Origin: Candidatus Helarchaeota archaeon
Lineage (GTDB): Archaea > Asgardarchaeota > Lokiarchaeia > Helarchaeales > RDOG01
Length of the DNA: 64,000 bases
Assembly: GCA_019058315.1 (NCBI GenBank)
Contig: JAHPZH010000005.1
Coordinates: 310,001 to 374,000, forward strand
Direction of reading: 5' to 3'
In this document: piece after piece, positions 26,639-35,850 of the stretch
Layout of the letters: each line of letters begins with the position of its first letter
Numbering within the stretch: position 1 is the stretch's first letter
The notes under the pieces: generated by a model
Databases searched by the model: none
What the model saw: the letters and a program-made list of their open reading frames with translations, nothing else
What the model was told of the DNA's origin: nothing
Translations under genes and position numbers: made by a program

Positions 26639-27961
26639 TTACATAACAACTTCTGTAAGGAATTCTCCAATTTTACCCCTGATAGTTTCTGATGTTACCT
26701 CTCTTGAATCATAGGGGTCACAAGCTATAATTAAAGATGGAACACCAGTCTCTTGACGAACTGATTCGGCAATTAATCGAGTAATTGAGTATGCATGCTT
26801 ACAAGCGAATTGGATTGGAATTATGACACAATCAATCTTATAATCCTTAACCCAGCGCATTACATAGTCCACATAGTATTCTGCGGGGCCTCTACACGTT
26901 CCAATCATGGAGAAGTCCAGAGTACCCTTTGCCAAGCTCTCAAAACATTTCTCTATTGTAGATGTATCATGAGGTTGGACTGGGTAAAACCCTAACAGGT
27001 CCATTATTATAGAAGCTTTGTAAGTCTCTTCTAGCCAAGGGAATAGCTCCCTATCGAAAAAGACGTGTGTATATGGCCAGGCTATGCGTATATTTTCGCC
27101 AGGGACGCCAGCTACTCCGTTTTTAACATTGTTTGCTGCATTATCTCTAATTAATTTTGTTGCTTTAACACCAACTTCAGTACCACCACGGGTGACCATT
27201 GTAAGAAAATTTTTCATAGGTTCAAGGCTGTTAACGGGACAAGGGACAGTTTTTAGGAGTTCATTGAATTCCGAGATATTTTCACGTGCTTGATTAACCC
27301 AGATCATTGTTTGTTTAAATTTCTCTTCATCTAATTTTCTATTCGTTTGTTGTTCTAACCAGGATATGAAATATTTTAATTGATTTAAAATATAATCCAA
27401 TGTTTTTTCATCAAAAAACTCGCTATTTGGGTCATTATAATCCCAATATGGAATATCAATGTTAAACTGGGGCACTCCTGTTAAATATTGAAAAACTTGG
27501 TAAGTCGTTGCTATTGAATTACACGGAGTCGAAAGAAAGAAAATAATATCAGGAATGGGTGCTATTCCATTTTCAAAAGCACCTATTAAAGGTCTTTGTG
27601 CATTACATAGAGTTGGGTTATCACCATATCCTATTTGATTTGTAAGATCGATGTAAAATTCATTTGCATGCATTGGAGCAAGACCAACACTAAAAACCTC
27701 TTGCATAAGAGGTTCTAAATCCATTGCATGAAATAATTCAGGACCATAATTAAATGGATGCATTACAATTGGTTTTTCTTTAATTCTAGCATTACCTACA
27801 TCAACGAACATATCTAGTACCATTTCCATAAATGGATCATATGGCTCGCTTTTAGCACCCACGAGAAATCCATCAAATAAAATTTTCCAAAGCTTAAAAT
27901 CCTTACCCCATTTTGCCCTTCTGTATTGCTTATATTTATTATACCATGGTTCCTCCATCAT
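26639..27961 (-). CDS. 2-hydroxyacyl-CoA dehydratase / benzoyl-CoA reductase family subunit (second-set BcrB-like)
   Basis: A 440-residue subunit of the second set. Cluster cysteines are Cys119 (PTLCNAQRP), Cys147 (STPCNSIAT) and one in FACKHAYS near 382. It is a close paralogue of the 439-residue gene at 31.5 kb and less similar to the first set. It starts with two in-frame ATGs four bases after GAGGT; the second (27958) has better spacing. It is last in the four-gene minus-strand operon that also encodes the activator. It probably forms the large subunit with the 380-residue protein. Confidence 0.9.
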   Translation of the reverse strand: MMEEPWYNKYKQYRRAKWGKDFKLWKILFDGFLVGAKSEPYDPFMEMVLDMFVDVGNARIKEKPIVMHPFNYGPELFHAMDLEPLMQEVFSVGLAPMHANEFYIDLTNQIGYGDNPTLCNAQRPLIGAFENGIAPIPDIIFFLSTPCNSIATTYQVFQYLTGVPQFNIDIPYWDYNDPNSEFFDEKTLDYILNQLKYFISWLEQQTNRKLDEEKFKQTMIWVNQARENISEFNELLKTVPCPVNSLEPMKNFLTMVTRGGTEVGVKATKLIRDNAANNVKNGVAGVPGENIRIAWPYTHVFFDRELFPWLEETYKASIIMDLLGFYPVQPHDTSTIEKCFESLAKGTLDFSMIGTCRGPAEYYVDYVMRWVKDYKIDCVIIPIQFACKHAYSITRLIAESVRQETGVPSLIIACDPYDSREVTSETIRGKIGEFLTEVVM

Positions 27962-28018
27962 ATTACCTCAATTAAACATTTCCCAATATGAAAAATAAAA
28001 AAAATATCGATAATTAAT

Positions 28019-28804
28019 CTATTTCTTCTTTTCATACTCTTCTTTAGCTAGAAGAGCTGCACCGACTGCTCCAACAATCTGAGGGTCAACAGGTAACGGT
28101 TTGGTTTTTACTCCTAACCTTTTCTCTAAGTATGTAACCACACCAATATTTTTTGCGACTCCGCCAGTTATTGTTACATCTTCTTCAAGACCAACTTTAT
28201 AGACCTGAGACATGATTCTAGCTGCGATAGCATCATGTATACCTGCAACGATATCAGCAACTTCGGCACCATCAGCTATACGACTTACAACTTCTGTTTC
28301 AGCGAATACACTACATTGAGCAGTAATAGCTATTGGGCTTTTTGCTTGAAGAGAGATAGGACCGAGCTCTTCAAGCTTTAACTCTAGAGTTCTAGCCATA
28401 ACCTCTAAAAATCTCCCTGTTCCGGCAGCACATTTATCATTCATAGCAAAGTCAAGGAGCTTTCCATCCTTACTAACTTTTATAACTTTAAGATCTTGAC
28501 CACCCATATCAATTATCGTTCTTATCGATGGAATAAACGAATGGGCACCTTTTCCATGACAAGTTATTTCAGATATGTTTTTATCGGCAAAAGGTATTTT
28601 CACACGACCATAACCTGTTCCAACAATAAATTCTATATCCTCTTGAGTTAAATTTGATTTTTTTAGAACCTCATCCATAGCATTTCGAGCAGTTCTTTCG
28701 GGTTTAACAGTAGTTGGGACTATGCTATAGGCTATCATTGAACCGTTTTTATATATAACAGCTTTACCGGTCAAAGAACCGACATCACAACCTGCAATAA
28801 TCAT
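28019..28804 (-). CDS. ATP-dependent activator, BadF/BadG/HgdC family
   Basis: This 261-residue ASKHA-fold ATPase is the electron-donating activator for the family. It has GCDVGSLTGKAVIYKNG (about 5-21), IDMGGQDLKVIKV (about 98-110) and the two cysteines that share a [4Fe-4S] cluster between the subunits of the dimer: Cys125 in MNDKCAAGTGRF and Cys164 in AQCSVFAETEV. The length matches HgdC (homodimer) and not BcrA/BcrD (heterodimer of about 440 and 280). It lies between subunit genes of the second set. It is the only activator gene in the window, so it may serve both sets. Confidence 0.94.
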   Translation of the reverse strand: MIIAGCDVGSLTGKAVIYKNGSMIAYSIVPTTVKPERTARNAMDEVLKKSNLTQEDIEFIVGTGYGRVKIPFADKNISEITCHGKGAHSFIPSIRTIIDMGGQDLKVIKVSKDGKLLDFAMNDKCAAGTGRFLEVMARTLELKLEELGPISLQAKSPIAITAQCSVFAETEVVSRIADGAEVADIVAGIHDAIAARIMSQVYKVGLEEDVTITGGVAKNIGVVTYLEKRLGVKTKPLPVDPQIVGAVGAALLAKEEYEKKK

Positions 28805-28818
28805 TAATAAAACCTCTA

Positions 28819-30198
28819 TTACATGACTACTTCCGTTAAAAACTCTGAAATCCTTCCTCTGATAGTTTCAGCGGGTACTTCTCTTGCATCGAATGGATCA
28901 CACCCGAAAATTAAAGACGGAATTCCAGTTTCTTCCTTTACAACTTCTGCCATTATCCGAAGCATAGAATAATTATGTTTGCAAGCGAATTGCATTGGTA
29001 CAATCACACAATCGCATTTATATTCCTTAACCCATCGTACAACGTGATCTATATAGAACTCTGCTGGACCCCTACAACTACCGACCATAGACATGTCTAG
29101 TGTTCCTCTAGCTAGGCTTTCAAAGCATTTTTCTACTGTAGATGTATCGTGAGATGGAACGGGGTAAAATCCTAGGAGATCCATAATAGTAACTGCATTA
29201 AAATTCTGTTCGAGATATGGAAATAGGTTCATCTCATCGAAGAAAACGTGGATGTATGGCCAAGCAATCCTGATTTTCTCGTCAGCTATGCCTCCAACTT
29301 TCTTCTTAACATTTGCTGATGCAACATCACGGAGTGATTTAGTTACCTTGACAGCCCCTTCAGTACCTCCGCAAAGTGCCATAGTAAACCAATTACTAAA
29401 TCCTGCTACACTGTTAACGGGGCAGGGAACTGCCTTTAACAGTTCTTGAAATTCCATTATATTTTCACGTGATTGATTAAGCCAACCCATTGTTTGTTTA
29501 AATCTTTCTTCTTCAAATTTTTGATTTGTATTCTTCTCCATCCAAGATACAAGGTTCTTTGACTGATTCAAAATATATCCTAATGTTTCTTCATCGTAAT
29601 AATCCTTGAATTGTTTTCTTTCTGGGTCATACTCCCAATATGGGATGTCCATAACGAATGTTGGAAGGTTTCCAACTAAATGTTGAAAGACTTGATATGT
29701 TATGGCTATAGAATTACAAGGAGTACTGGTAAAAAATAGCAGATCTGGGATAGGTGCAGCTTCTTTGAAATATGCTCCAATTAGAGGACGAGAAGCATTA
29801 CAGATCGTAGGATTATCACCGAATCCCATTTCATCAGTAAGGTCAATGTAAAATTCGTTCATACGGACGGGAGATAAGCCCACACTAAATAATTCTTGCA
29901 TAAGAGGTTGGATCCCCATCGCATAGAATATTTCTGGACCATAATTAAAAGTATGCATAATAATTGGCTTTCCTTCTACTCTTGCACTGCCAACATCAAG
30001 GAAAACATTTAGCATCATTTCCATAAATGGAACAAGTGGTTGATCCTTCGTTTGAGCAAGCATTGCACTGTACATACCCTTCCATAAACTAAAGCCCTTA
30101 CCTTTAATCTTTTCTCGACCCATTTTTTTATACTTTTTAAAAGTTTCCGCGTCCATTATTTTAGTATCGCCACCTTCACTACCAAATATACTTGCCAT
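28819..30198 (-). CDS. 2-hydroxyacyl-CoA dehydratase / benzoyl-CoA reductase family subunit (BcrB-like, longest)
   Basis: At 459 residues this is the longest family member here, with an extra N-terminal stretch MASIFGSEGGDTK. Cys133 (TICNASRP) and Cys161 (STPCNSIA) plus the cysteine in FACKHNYS near residue 410 should bind the cluster. It lies 14 bases upstream of the activator gene and 4 bases downstream of the 380-residue subunit, so all belong to one transcript. The tight packing implies that this, rather than the 440-residue paralogue, is the primary partner of the 380-residue subunit. Confidence 0.9.
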   Translation of the reverse strand: MASIFGSEGGDTKIMDAETFKKYKKMGREKIKGKGFSLWKGMYSAMLAQTKDQPLVPFMEMMLNVFLDVGSARVEGKPIIMHTFNYGPEIFYAMGIQPLMQELFSVGLSPVRMNEFYIDLTDEMGFGDNPTICNASRPLIGAYFKEAAPIPDLLFFTSTPCNSIAITYQVFQHLVGNLPTFVMDIPYWEYDPERKQFKDYYDEETLGYILNQSKNLVSWMEKNTNQKFEEERFKQTMGWLNQSRENIMEFQELLKAVPCPVNSVAGFSNWFTMALCGGTEGAVKVTKSLRDVASANVKKKVGGIADEKIRIAWPYIHVFFDEMNLFPYLEQNFNAVTIMDLLGFYPVPSHDTSTVEKCFESLARGTLDMSMVGSCRGPAEFYIDHVVRWVKEYKCDCVIVPMQFACKHNYSMLRIMAEVVKEETGIPSLIFGCDPFDAREVPAETIRGRISEFLTEVVM

Positions 30199-30202
30199 TT
30201 TT

Positions 30203-31330
30203 TCATCTCGCCTCTAATACTTCTAAGAATGCTTGAATTCGGGTTTTTATAGCTCCAGCTCCACTAAGCACATACTCTCTTTCCAATTCGAGGGATGGAA
30301 TACCTTGTTCTTTTAAATCTCTCCGAAGCATGAAAATTTCACCCCACCAGAATGGACAGAACTTCATCCTCTGGAATAAAACACCATCAACATTATATTC
30401 TTTAATCATATCATTCATAAATTTCAACCTTTCAGGATATCCATCTGTCATACGTGGGCATGGCACCTTTGATAAATAGCGCTTAGCAAGAGCTTCTAGT
30501 GGATCTCCTGTTTCATCAACAAGATCCCAGAAATATCTAGATCCAAAACATAGTGAGTCCATAACTACAACACCACCAAGGTCCTCAATAAGCTTCATGT
30601 ACTCTGGATCATCCAACATACTTCCAATTATCATAATTCGTGCTTTAGAATTAGAAATATCTTTTTTAGCTTCCGCATCTTTTAATAATTGGGTTAAAAG
30701 TTCATTAAATTTATCTCTAGGAATCGTAACTCCTGCCACAGTAACATTTAACATTTCAGTACCAGTAATGGGAGGGGGATCACGTTTTCTAAGCTCATAT
30801 ATTTTTTTTAGAAGTTTACGGGACTCATTATAAACTTTAATTGAGCGTCTAAGATTATCATCTGTAATCTCTACTCCAAAAGCCTTCTTCAAACTATCCT
30901 TGAATTTAACTAATTCATGAGTAAACCAATCAATAGTGACATCATTAACAAAACAGGGAATACTTAAGAAATGATGGAAAGGAAATGGAGCCTTATATCT
31001 TATATTATCATAAAGACGACGGATTTGATCGCAAGTATTACCACAAACAATACCATCAATGAAATTGTATTGTTTTCTGTTTGCCAATTCAAGACAACAA
31101 CGAGTAAAACTACATGTAGTAGCAGACATATAAGCATCACCCATTGGAGTATCGGTACATTCCATTCCTATTGCTCTCATTCTAATTGGAAGAATATCTG
31201 CAGCGTAAATAAGCTCATCCGGTATGTAACTACAGAAATAACCTAAAACCTTTTTTCCTTCTTTTCTCCAGTTATCAATCCAAGAATTTGAAAGAGGAAT
31301 TGCTTGAGCAAATTCATTAATATTAGACAT
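30203..31330 (-). CDS. 2-hydroxyacyl-CoA dehydratase / benzoyl-CoA reductase small-type subunit (BcrC/HgdB-like)
   Basis: A BcrC/HgdB-like protein of 375 residues. GYFCSYIPDELIYAADILP is near residue 30; cluster cysteines are the Cys in SATTCSFTR, the Cys in NTCDQIRRLYDN and the Cys in MKFCPFWWGE. I chose ATG 31330, preceded by AAGGTT, over the upstream TTG 31345, which has no ribosome binding site. It is the first gene of the second operon and faces the divergent 439-residue gene. It is a paralogue of the 377-residue protein in the first set. Confidence 0.88.
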   Translation of the reverse strand: MSNINEFAQAIPLSNSWIDNWRKEGKKVLGYFCSYIPDELIYAADILPIRMRAIGMECTDTPMGDAYMSATTCSFTRCCLELANRKQYNFIDGIVCGNTCDQIRRLYDNIRYKAPFPFHHFLSIPCFVNDVTIDWFTHELVKFKDSLKKAFGVEITDDNLRRSIKVYNESRKLLKKIYELRKRDPPPITGTEMLNVTVAGVTIPRDKFNELLTQLLKDAEAKKDISNSKARIMIIGSMLDDPEYMKLIEDLGGVVVMDSLCFGSRYFWDLVDETGDPLEALAKRYLSKVPCPRMTDGYPERLKFMNDMIKEYNVDGVLFQRMKFCPFWWGEIFMLRRDLKEQGIPSLELEREYVLSGAGAIKTRIQAFLEVLEAR

Positions 31331-31411
31331 AATTAAAACCTTCAAATTAAATAAATTGAAAATGAATTTATGTTATATAAGAAAAACCAAAGTAACCTTA
31401 AAAAAATAATG

Positions 31412-31426
31412 ATAACTCTTAGTTAT
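31412..31426. promoter_or_regulatory. Candidate operator ATAACT-CTT-AGTTAT in divergent promoter
   Basis: A perfect 6-3-6 inverted repeat sits between the two divergent dehydratase/reductase transcripts. Its position, about 60 bases upstream of the plus-strand start and 80 of the minus-strand start, fits a shared regulatory site. A chance palindrome is possible; no gene for its regulator is obvious. Confidence 0.4.
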
Positions 31427-31486
31427 TTCACAATTATAGTTTATTATTTACTAAATTCCGAATAAAATTGAGGCGAGGTAAAGAAA

Positions 31487-32806
31487 TTGGAAGATGAAGT
31501 ATATAAAAAGTATAAAAAAATTAGTAAAGAAAAATGGGGAAAAGATTTTAAATTATGGAAAATTATGTTTGATGGGATTCTGATAAGAGCGAAGACTGAA
31601 CCTTTTACTCCAGCTACTGAATTGTTACTCAATTATTTTGTGAATGTTGGTAGATCTAAAATGAAAGGTAAACCTCTTATAATGCATCCTTTTAACTATA
31701 GTCCTGAATTATTTCACGCTATGGGCATCGAACCGCTCATGCAGGAGATTTTTTCAGTCGGTCTTGCTCCACTTCACGCAAATGAATTTTATATTGATAT
31801 AACAAATCAAATAGGTTATGGAGATAATCCGACTCTTTGCAATGCACAGCGACCTTTAATCGGTTCTTATATTCAGAAGATGGCGCCTATTCCGAATCTT
31901 CTTTTTTTTCTATCTACACCATGTAATTCTATCGCCACCACTTACCAAGTTTTTCAAAACTTAACCGGAGTACCCCAATACAATGTTGATATTCCCTATT
32001 GGAACTATGATGACCCAAATAGTGAGTTTTATGATGAAAAAACATTGGATTATATTTTAGATCAATTGAAACGTTTCATATCCTGGTTAGAACAACAAAC
32101 GAATCAAAAATTAGATGAAGAGAAATTTAAACAGACAATGATCTGGGTTAATAAAGCACGTGAAAATATAATGGAGTTTAATGAATTATTAAGGTCTGTT
32201 CCATGTCCCGTTAACAGTATGCAATCTGGTGTAAATTTTTTAATAATGATAACCAGTGCTGGTACTGAAAATGCCGTTAAAGCGTCTAATTGGATACGTG
32301 ATCAGGCGGCAGAAAACGTCAAAAACAGAATAGCTGGCGTCCCTGACGAAAAGCTCAGAATAGCTTGGCCTTACACTCATGTTTTCTTCGATGCAGATTT
32401 GTTTCCTTGGTTAGAAGAAAACTACCATGCTGTTACAATAATGGATATTTTAGGTCATTATCATGTAAATCCTCATGGTACCTCAACCATTGAAAAATGT
32501 TATGAAAGCTTAGCTAAGGGTACATTGGACTTATCTATGATTGATACATGCCGTGGACCGGTTGAATTTTTTATAGACTACCTTATACGCTTTGTTAAAG
32601 ATTATAAAATTGATTGTATAATTATTCCAATCCAATTTGCTTGTAAACATGCATATTCATTTTTAAGAGTAGTTTTAGAAGAAGTTCGTAAAGAAATCGA
32701 TATACCCTCATTGATGGTCCCTTGCGATCCTTATGATTCAAGGGAAGTAACTTCGGAAACAATTAGAGGAAGGATTGCAGAGTTTCTTACAGAAATTGTA
32801 ATCTAA
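31487..32806 (+). CDS. 2-hydroxyacyl-CoA dehydratase / benzoyl-CoA reductase family subunit (second-set BcrB-like)
   Basis: A 439-residue paralogue of the 440-residue subunit at 26.6 kb; the two share sequence from end to end. Cys118 (PTLCNAQRP), Cys146 (STPCNSIAT) and the Cys in FACKHAYS are the cluster ligands. It starts at TTG 31487 behind GGCGAGGTAAAGAAA. It is transcribed alone, on the opposite strand from the rest of the second set, and so can be expressed separately. It may be an alternative large subunit. Confidence 0.9.
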   Translation: MEDEVYKKYKKISKEKWGKDFKLWKIMFDGILIRAKTEPFTPATELLLNYFVNVGRSKMKGKPLIMHPFNYSPELFHAMGIEPLMQEIFSVGLAPLHANEFYIDITNQIGYGDNPTLCNAQRPLIGSYIQKMAPIPNLLFFLSTPCNSIATTYQVFQNLTGVPQYNVDIPYWNYDDPNSEFYDEKTLDYILDQLKRFISWLEQQTNQKLDEEKFKQTMIWVNKARENIMEFNELLRSVPCPVNSMQSGVNFLIMITSAGTENAVKASNWIRDQAAENVKNRIAGVPDEKLRIAWPYTHVFFDADLFPWLEENYHAVTIMDILGHYHVNPHGTSTIEKCYESLAKGTLDLSMIDTCRGPVEFFIDYLIRFVKDYKIDCIIIPIQFACKHAYSFLRVVLEEVRKEIDIPSLMVPCDPYDSREVTSETIRGRIAEFLTEIVI

Positions 32807-32817
32807 AAGAGATTTCT

Positions 32818-33288
32818 TTAATAAGGTTTTGAAATTTCTTCCATAGAAATTTTCTTTTCCATTACGATAAATTTTTTTTCAAACCCATACTTATTAAATA
32901 GTTTTCCTTCTTTTTCTAAATCACGAACGTTAGTTTCGACCCTGCTAACTCCCATATTTTTAAAAAATTCAAACGATGCATCAATTAATGCTTTTCCAAC
33001 ACCTTTTCCACGACTAGTAGGAGAAACCACAAAATTAGAAATATTACCATAAGTTTCTACAAAAGGAGAGACCAAAACTTCAGCTATAATCATTCCCACA
33101 ATTTTATTTTCGTCTTCCGCTATCAACATACCTTGTTGATTATACTTATCTATAGTTCGCCTTTGAATACCATTTTTAAATCTTTTCTCATCAAATTGAG
33201 AACCGGTAACTTTACATAATTCGACCATTAAGTTTTTCATGCCTTTATAATCTTCATTACTCTCTGGGTTATATACTCTTGTTTTCAT
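32818..33288 (-). CDS. GNAT family N-acetyltransferase
   Basis: This 156-residue protein has the GNAT core: the acetyl-CoA-binding VVSPTSRGKGVGKALIDASFEF stretch (about 87-108, with the RGKGVG loop) and YGFEKKFIVMEKKI near the C-terminus. Its N-terminal DYKGMKNLMVELCKVTG resembles typical GNAT helices. The substrate is unknown. It is convergent with the 439-residue dehydratase-family gene, only 11 bases away, and not obviously linked to it. Confidence 0.85.
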   Translation of the reverse strand: MKTRVYNPESNEDYKGMKNLMVELCKVTGSQFDEKRFKNGIQRRTIDKYNQQGMLIAEDENKIVGMIIAEVLVSPFVETYGNISNFVVSPTSRGKGVGKALIDASFEFFKNMGVSRVETNVRDLEKEGKLFNKYGFEKKFIVMEKKISMEEISKPY

Positions 33289-33369
33289 TTCTCATCCCGT
33301 CAAATTTTATTTTTATTACAATTAAAAAAAAAAGATATTTGAATTTATTTATTTTCAAATATAGCCTAG

Positions 33370-35385
33370 TTATGCAACGGGAATATCTGGTTTTCCGTAC
33401 TTTTCTCTAATTTTTTGTCTTAATATCTTTCCTACAGGGGACATAGGAAAATCTTCAGCAAAAATTACTGATCTTGGTTTTTTATATCCTGCAATTTTCC
33501 CTTCAACAGTTTTAACTACTTCCTCTTTTGTCATAGTTTCTCCTTCTTTTAGGACTACTACAGCACGAACTGTTTCTCCCCACTCTTCATCCGGAACTCC
33601 AATTACAGCGACTTGATCGATTTTTGGGTGTTCTAGGAGGATTTCTTCCACCTCTCCTGGAAAAACTTTCTCGGCTCCAGTATTTATACATTCTTTCTTA
33701 CGTTCTACTACATAGACTTCTCCATTTTTAATGTAACCCAAATCTCCACTATGAAGAAACCCTTGTTCGTCGATTGTTTGTTTAGTTTTTTCTGGATCTT
33801 TATAATATCCTTTCATTACAGATCCACCCTTATAGCATAATTCACCAATTTCGCCTTCAGGTAATGGATTGTTATTCTCGTCAACAACCTTCATTTCGTG
33901 TCCTTCTAGAATTGTACCCACACAGCGATCTTGTACTTCCTTTGGATCTCCATCTATCCGCATTGTAGCCACTGGGGCCATTTCCGTTTGACCGAACGCG
34001 TCGACTACGATTGCATTTGGGAAATATTTTAAGATTTTTTGTTTATATTTAGCGCGTAATACAGCAGCACCTGATAAAGCAATAGCTACAGACCCCAAAT
34101 CGAATTTTTTATCGGTTTTTTCAAGATAATCCAAAACTCGTTTCCACATAGTTGGAACTAGAAATATTTGTTTTAATTCTTCACGTTCTACCATTTCCAA
34201 AAGTTCTTCACTACTGAATCCTTTACTCTTTAAGAATACGATAATCGAACCTCGAAACATCCAAGATATTAAGAACACAGCATAGGAAGCTAAATGGAAT
34301 AGTGGAGGGACCATAATTGATTTATCTATATCCTCTTCTTCGGGTCTACTCCTCATTGCCTTTTTTAATCTATTTGCTACCTCTTTTTCACCCGTGACTT
34401 TAATCCTTCCTTTCATCATCAATCTTATAATTTTAAACATAAGCTTGATTTTTCCCCATCTACTATAAGCTAATGGTTGAATGTTAGCCAAATCTCTTGC
34501 TTGGTCAGCAACTCCGAATGTGACTATTCCATGATATTGCCCTTCAGGTGGTATACCTACAAATGGCTTTATTTTATCTTCTCGAATTGCAAATGTCATA
34601 ACAGGAAGTGAAGGACCCTTTTTTGTGGGATTTTCTAAAACAATTACTTTTTCCTTCATATCAGGATCTTCATAAAAAATATCTGGAATCCATGAAACTG
34701 TAATATAATTTTCAAGCATTCTTCTCTGTAATTCATTTTTCGCAAATATGGGATCATCTAGATCTTTTATAGGAGGCAAAATTGCCCCTAGGAAAGCCAT
34801 TGCACTCTCTTCATTGTATAATATATTATCATAAGTTAACATTACACCTTTAGGCCTCCCAGTTGTACCTCCAGTGTAAATTATCACAGCTACATCTCTA
34901 TCCTTTACGTCTACTTTAATCACTTTATCTTTAGCCTTATCGATAAATTTATCATAATTTATCATATCTTTTGGAGTATTTGGACCGTCATGAATCAAAT
35001 ATTTTACCTTGGGAATCTTATCTCGTATTTTTTGAAGCTCCTCCATGGCATCGTCATCAAAAATGAAAATTTTGGAATCACTATTATTTAAGAGAAACTC
35101 CATTTCAGAAGCGACATAACGGAAATTCATAGGGACAGGGATTGCGCCAAGGGATTGTACAGCCAAGTTGTTTATTACGAATTGGGGAGAGTTATAACTC
35201 AGAAAACTGACTTTATCTCCTTTTTTTATACCTAAACTCCTTAATGCATTAGCTAATTTATTTATTCTTGTAAGTAATTGTTTCCATGTGTATTTTTCTT
35301 CACCATATATCATGGCGATACGATCTTTTGGGAAATATTTAGCTTTAATTAAAACTGCTTCAAAAAATTTACCTAATTGGACCAT
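33370..35385 (-). CDS. Acyl-CoA synthetase (AMP-forming) with large internal insertion
   Basis: An AMP-dependent ligase that activates a carboxylic acid to its CoA thioester. The P-loop YTGGTTGRPKGV (residues 170-181), VPPLFHLASY (from 359), AFGQTEMAP and HSGDLGYIKNGEVYV motifs, and the terminal PVGKILRQKIREKYG with the catalytic Lys, are intact. I chose ATG 35385 over GTG 35394 because TGTGA lies at proper spacing before it. At 671 residues it exceeds the usual 520-560, because about 140 residues (roughly 205-350) are inserted between the P-loop and PLFHL. It is 82 bases from the GNAT gene and may feed the nearby CoA-thioester enzymes. Confidence 0.92.
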   Translation of the reverse strand: MVQLGKFFEAVLIKAKYFPKDRIAMIYGEEKYTWKQLLTRINKLANALRSLGIKKGDKVSFLSYNSPQFVINNLAVQSLGAIPVPMNFRYVASEMEFLLNNSDSKIFIFDDDAMEELQKIRDKIPKVKYLIHDGPNTPKDMINYDKFIDKAKDKVIKVDVKDRDVAVIIYTGGTTGRPKGVMLTYDNILYNEESAMAFLGAILPPIKDLDDPIFAKNELQRRMLENYITVSWIPDIFYEDPDMKEKVIVLENPTKKGPSLPVMTFAIREDKIKPFVGIPPEGQYHGIVTFGVADQARDLANIQPLAYSRWGKIKLMFKIIRLMMKGRIKVTGEKEVANRLKKAMRSRPEEEDIDKSIMVPPLFHLASYAVFLISWMFRGSIIVFLKSKGFSSEELLEMVEREELKQIFLVPTMWKRVLDYLEKTDKKFDLGSVAIALSGAAVLRAKYKQKILKYFPNAIVVDAFGQTEMAPVATMRIDGDPKEVQDRCVGTILEGHEMKVVDENNNPLPEGEIGELCYKGGSVMKGYYKDPEKTKQTIDEQGFLHSGDLGYIKNGEVYVVERKKECINTGAEKVFPGEVEEILLEHPKIDQVAVIGVPDEEWGETVRAVVVLKEGETMTKEEVVKTVEGKIAGYKKPRSVIFAEDFPMSPVGKILRQKIREKYGKPDIPVA

Positions 35386-35634
35386 AAAATTCACATCTAT
35401 TTTTTAAAAGCAAGTCGGATTGAACTTAATACTTAAAAAAAATGTAATAAAAAAATCTAATACTATAATGTCTTTTTTTTTATTAAAGTCTAATTTAAGT
35501 ATTTAAATTAAGAATAAATCAATAAAGAAATCTTAAGGAATTATCAATCAAGGAGAAAAGGGCATCTCAAATAGCCATATTAAAAAATAATGGAATTTTT
35601 AAATGAGAAAAAAAAAAGAATGTAAAAGAATTGT

Positions 35635-35850
35635 TTAATAGCCTTTAATTGCTAGATCAATGTCTCCTTTTGTAATTTTCTTTCTTCCGGCATGTTTAGT
35701 GAGTGTATATGCTCTTTTTGAGACTCGAACTGCTTCGTCTTGTAACCAGACAATTAAATGTGCTATTGCATCTCTCGCGACAATCTTTGCCCCTGAATCC
35801 GCCATGACAGCACGGAGAGGCGACCAAGCAAAATATCTTTTCTTTGCCAT
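35635..35850 (-). CDS. Archaeal histone (copy 1)
   Basis: A 71-residue histone-fold protein that wraps DNA. The core RYFAWSPLRAVM, then GAKIVARDAIAHLIVWLQDEAV and KRAYTLTKHAGRKKITKGDIDLAIKGY, shows the three helices and the HAGRKKITKGD loop-to-helix-3 region of archaeal histones. I use the ATG at 35850, because the upstream in-frame ATG would lie within the AAGGGAAGAAAT ribosome binding site. It differs from copy 2 at only six residues (17, 19, 29, 34, 65, 67). Transcribed divergently from copy 2. Confidence 0.95.
   Translation of the reverse strand: MAKKRYFAWSPLRAVMADSGAKIVARDAIAHLIVWLQDEAVRVSKRAYTLTKHAGRKKITKGDIDLAIKGY

Noticed and set aside
35442..35452. Shared ATGTAATAAAA upstream of the ligase, matching the 13.4 kb repeat arm
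   Set aside because: An 11-mer of A and T with one G is expected about once by chance in this much AT-rich DNA.
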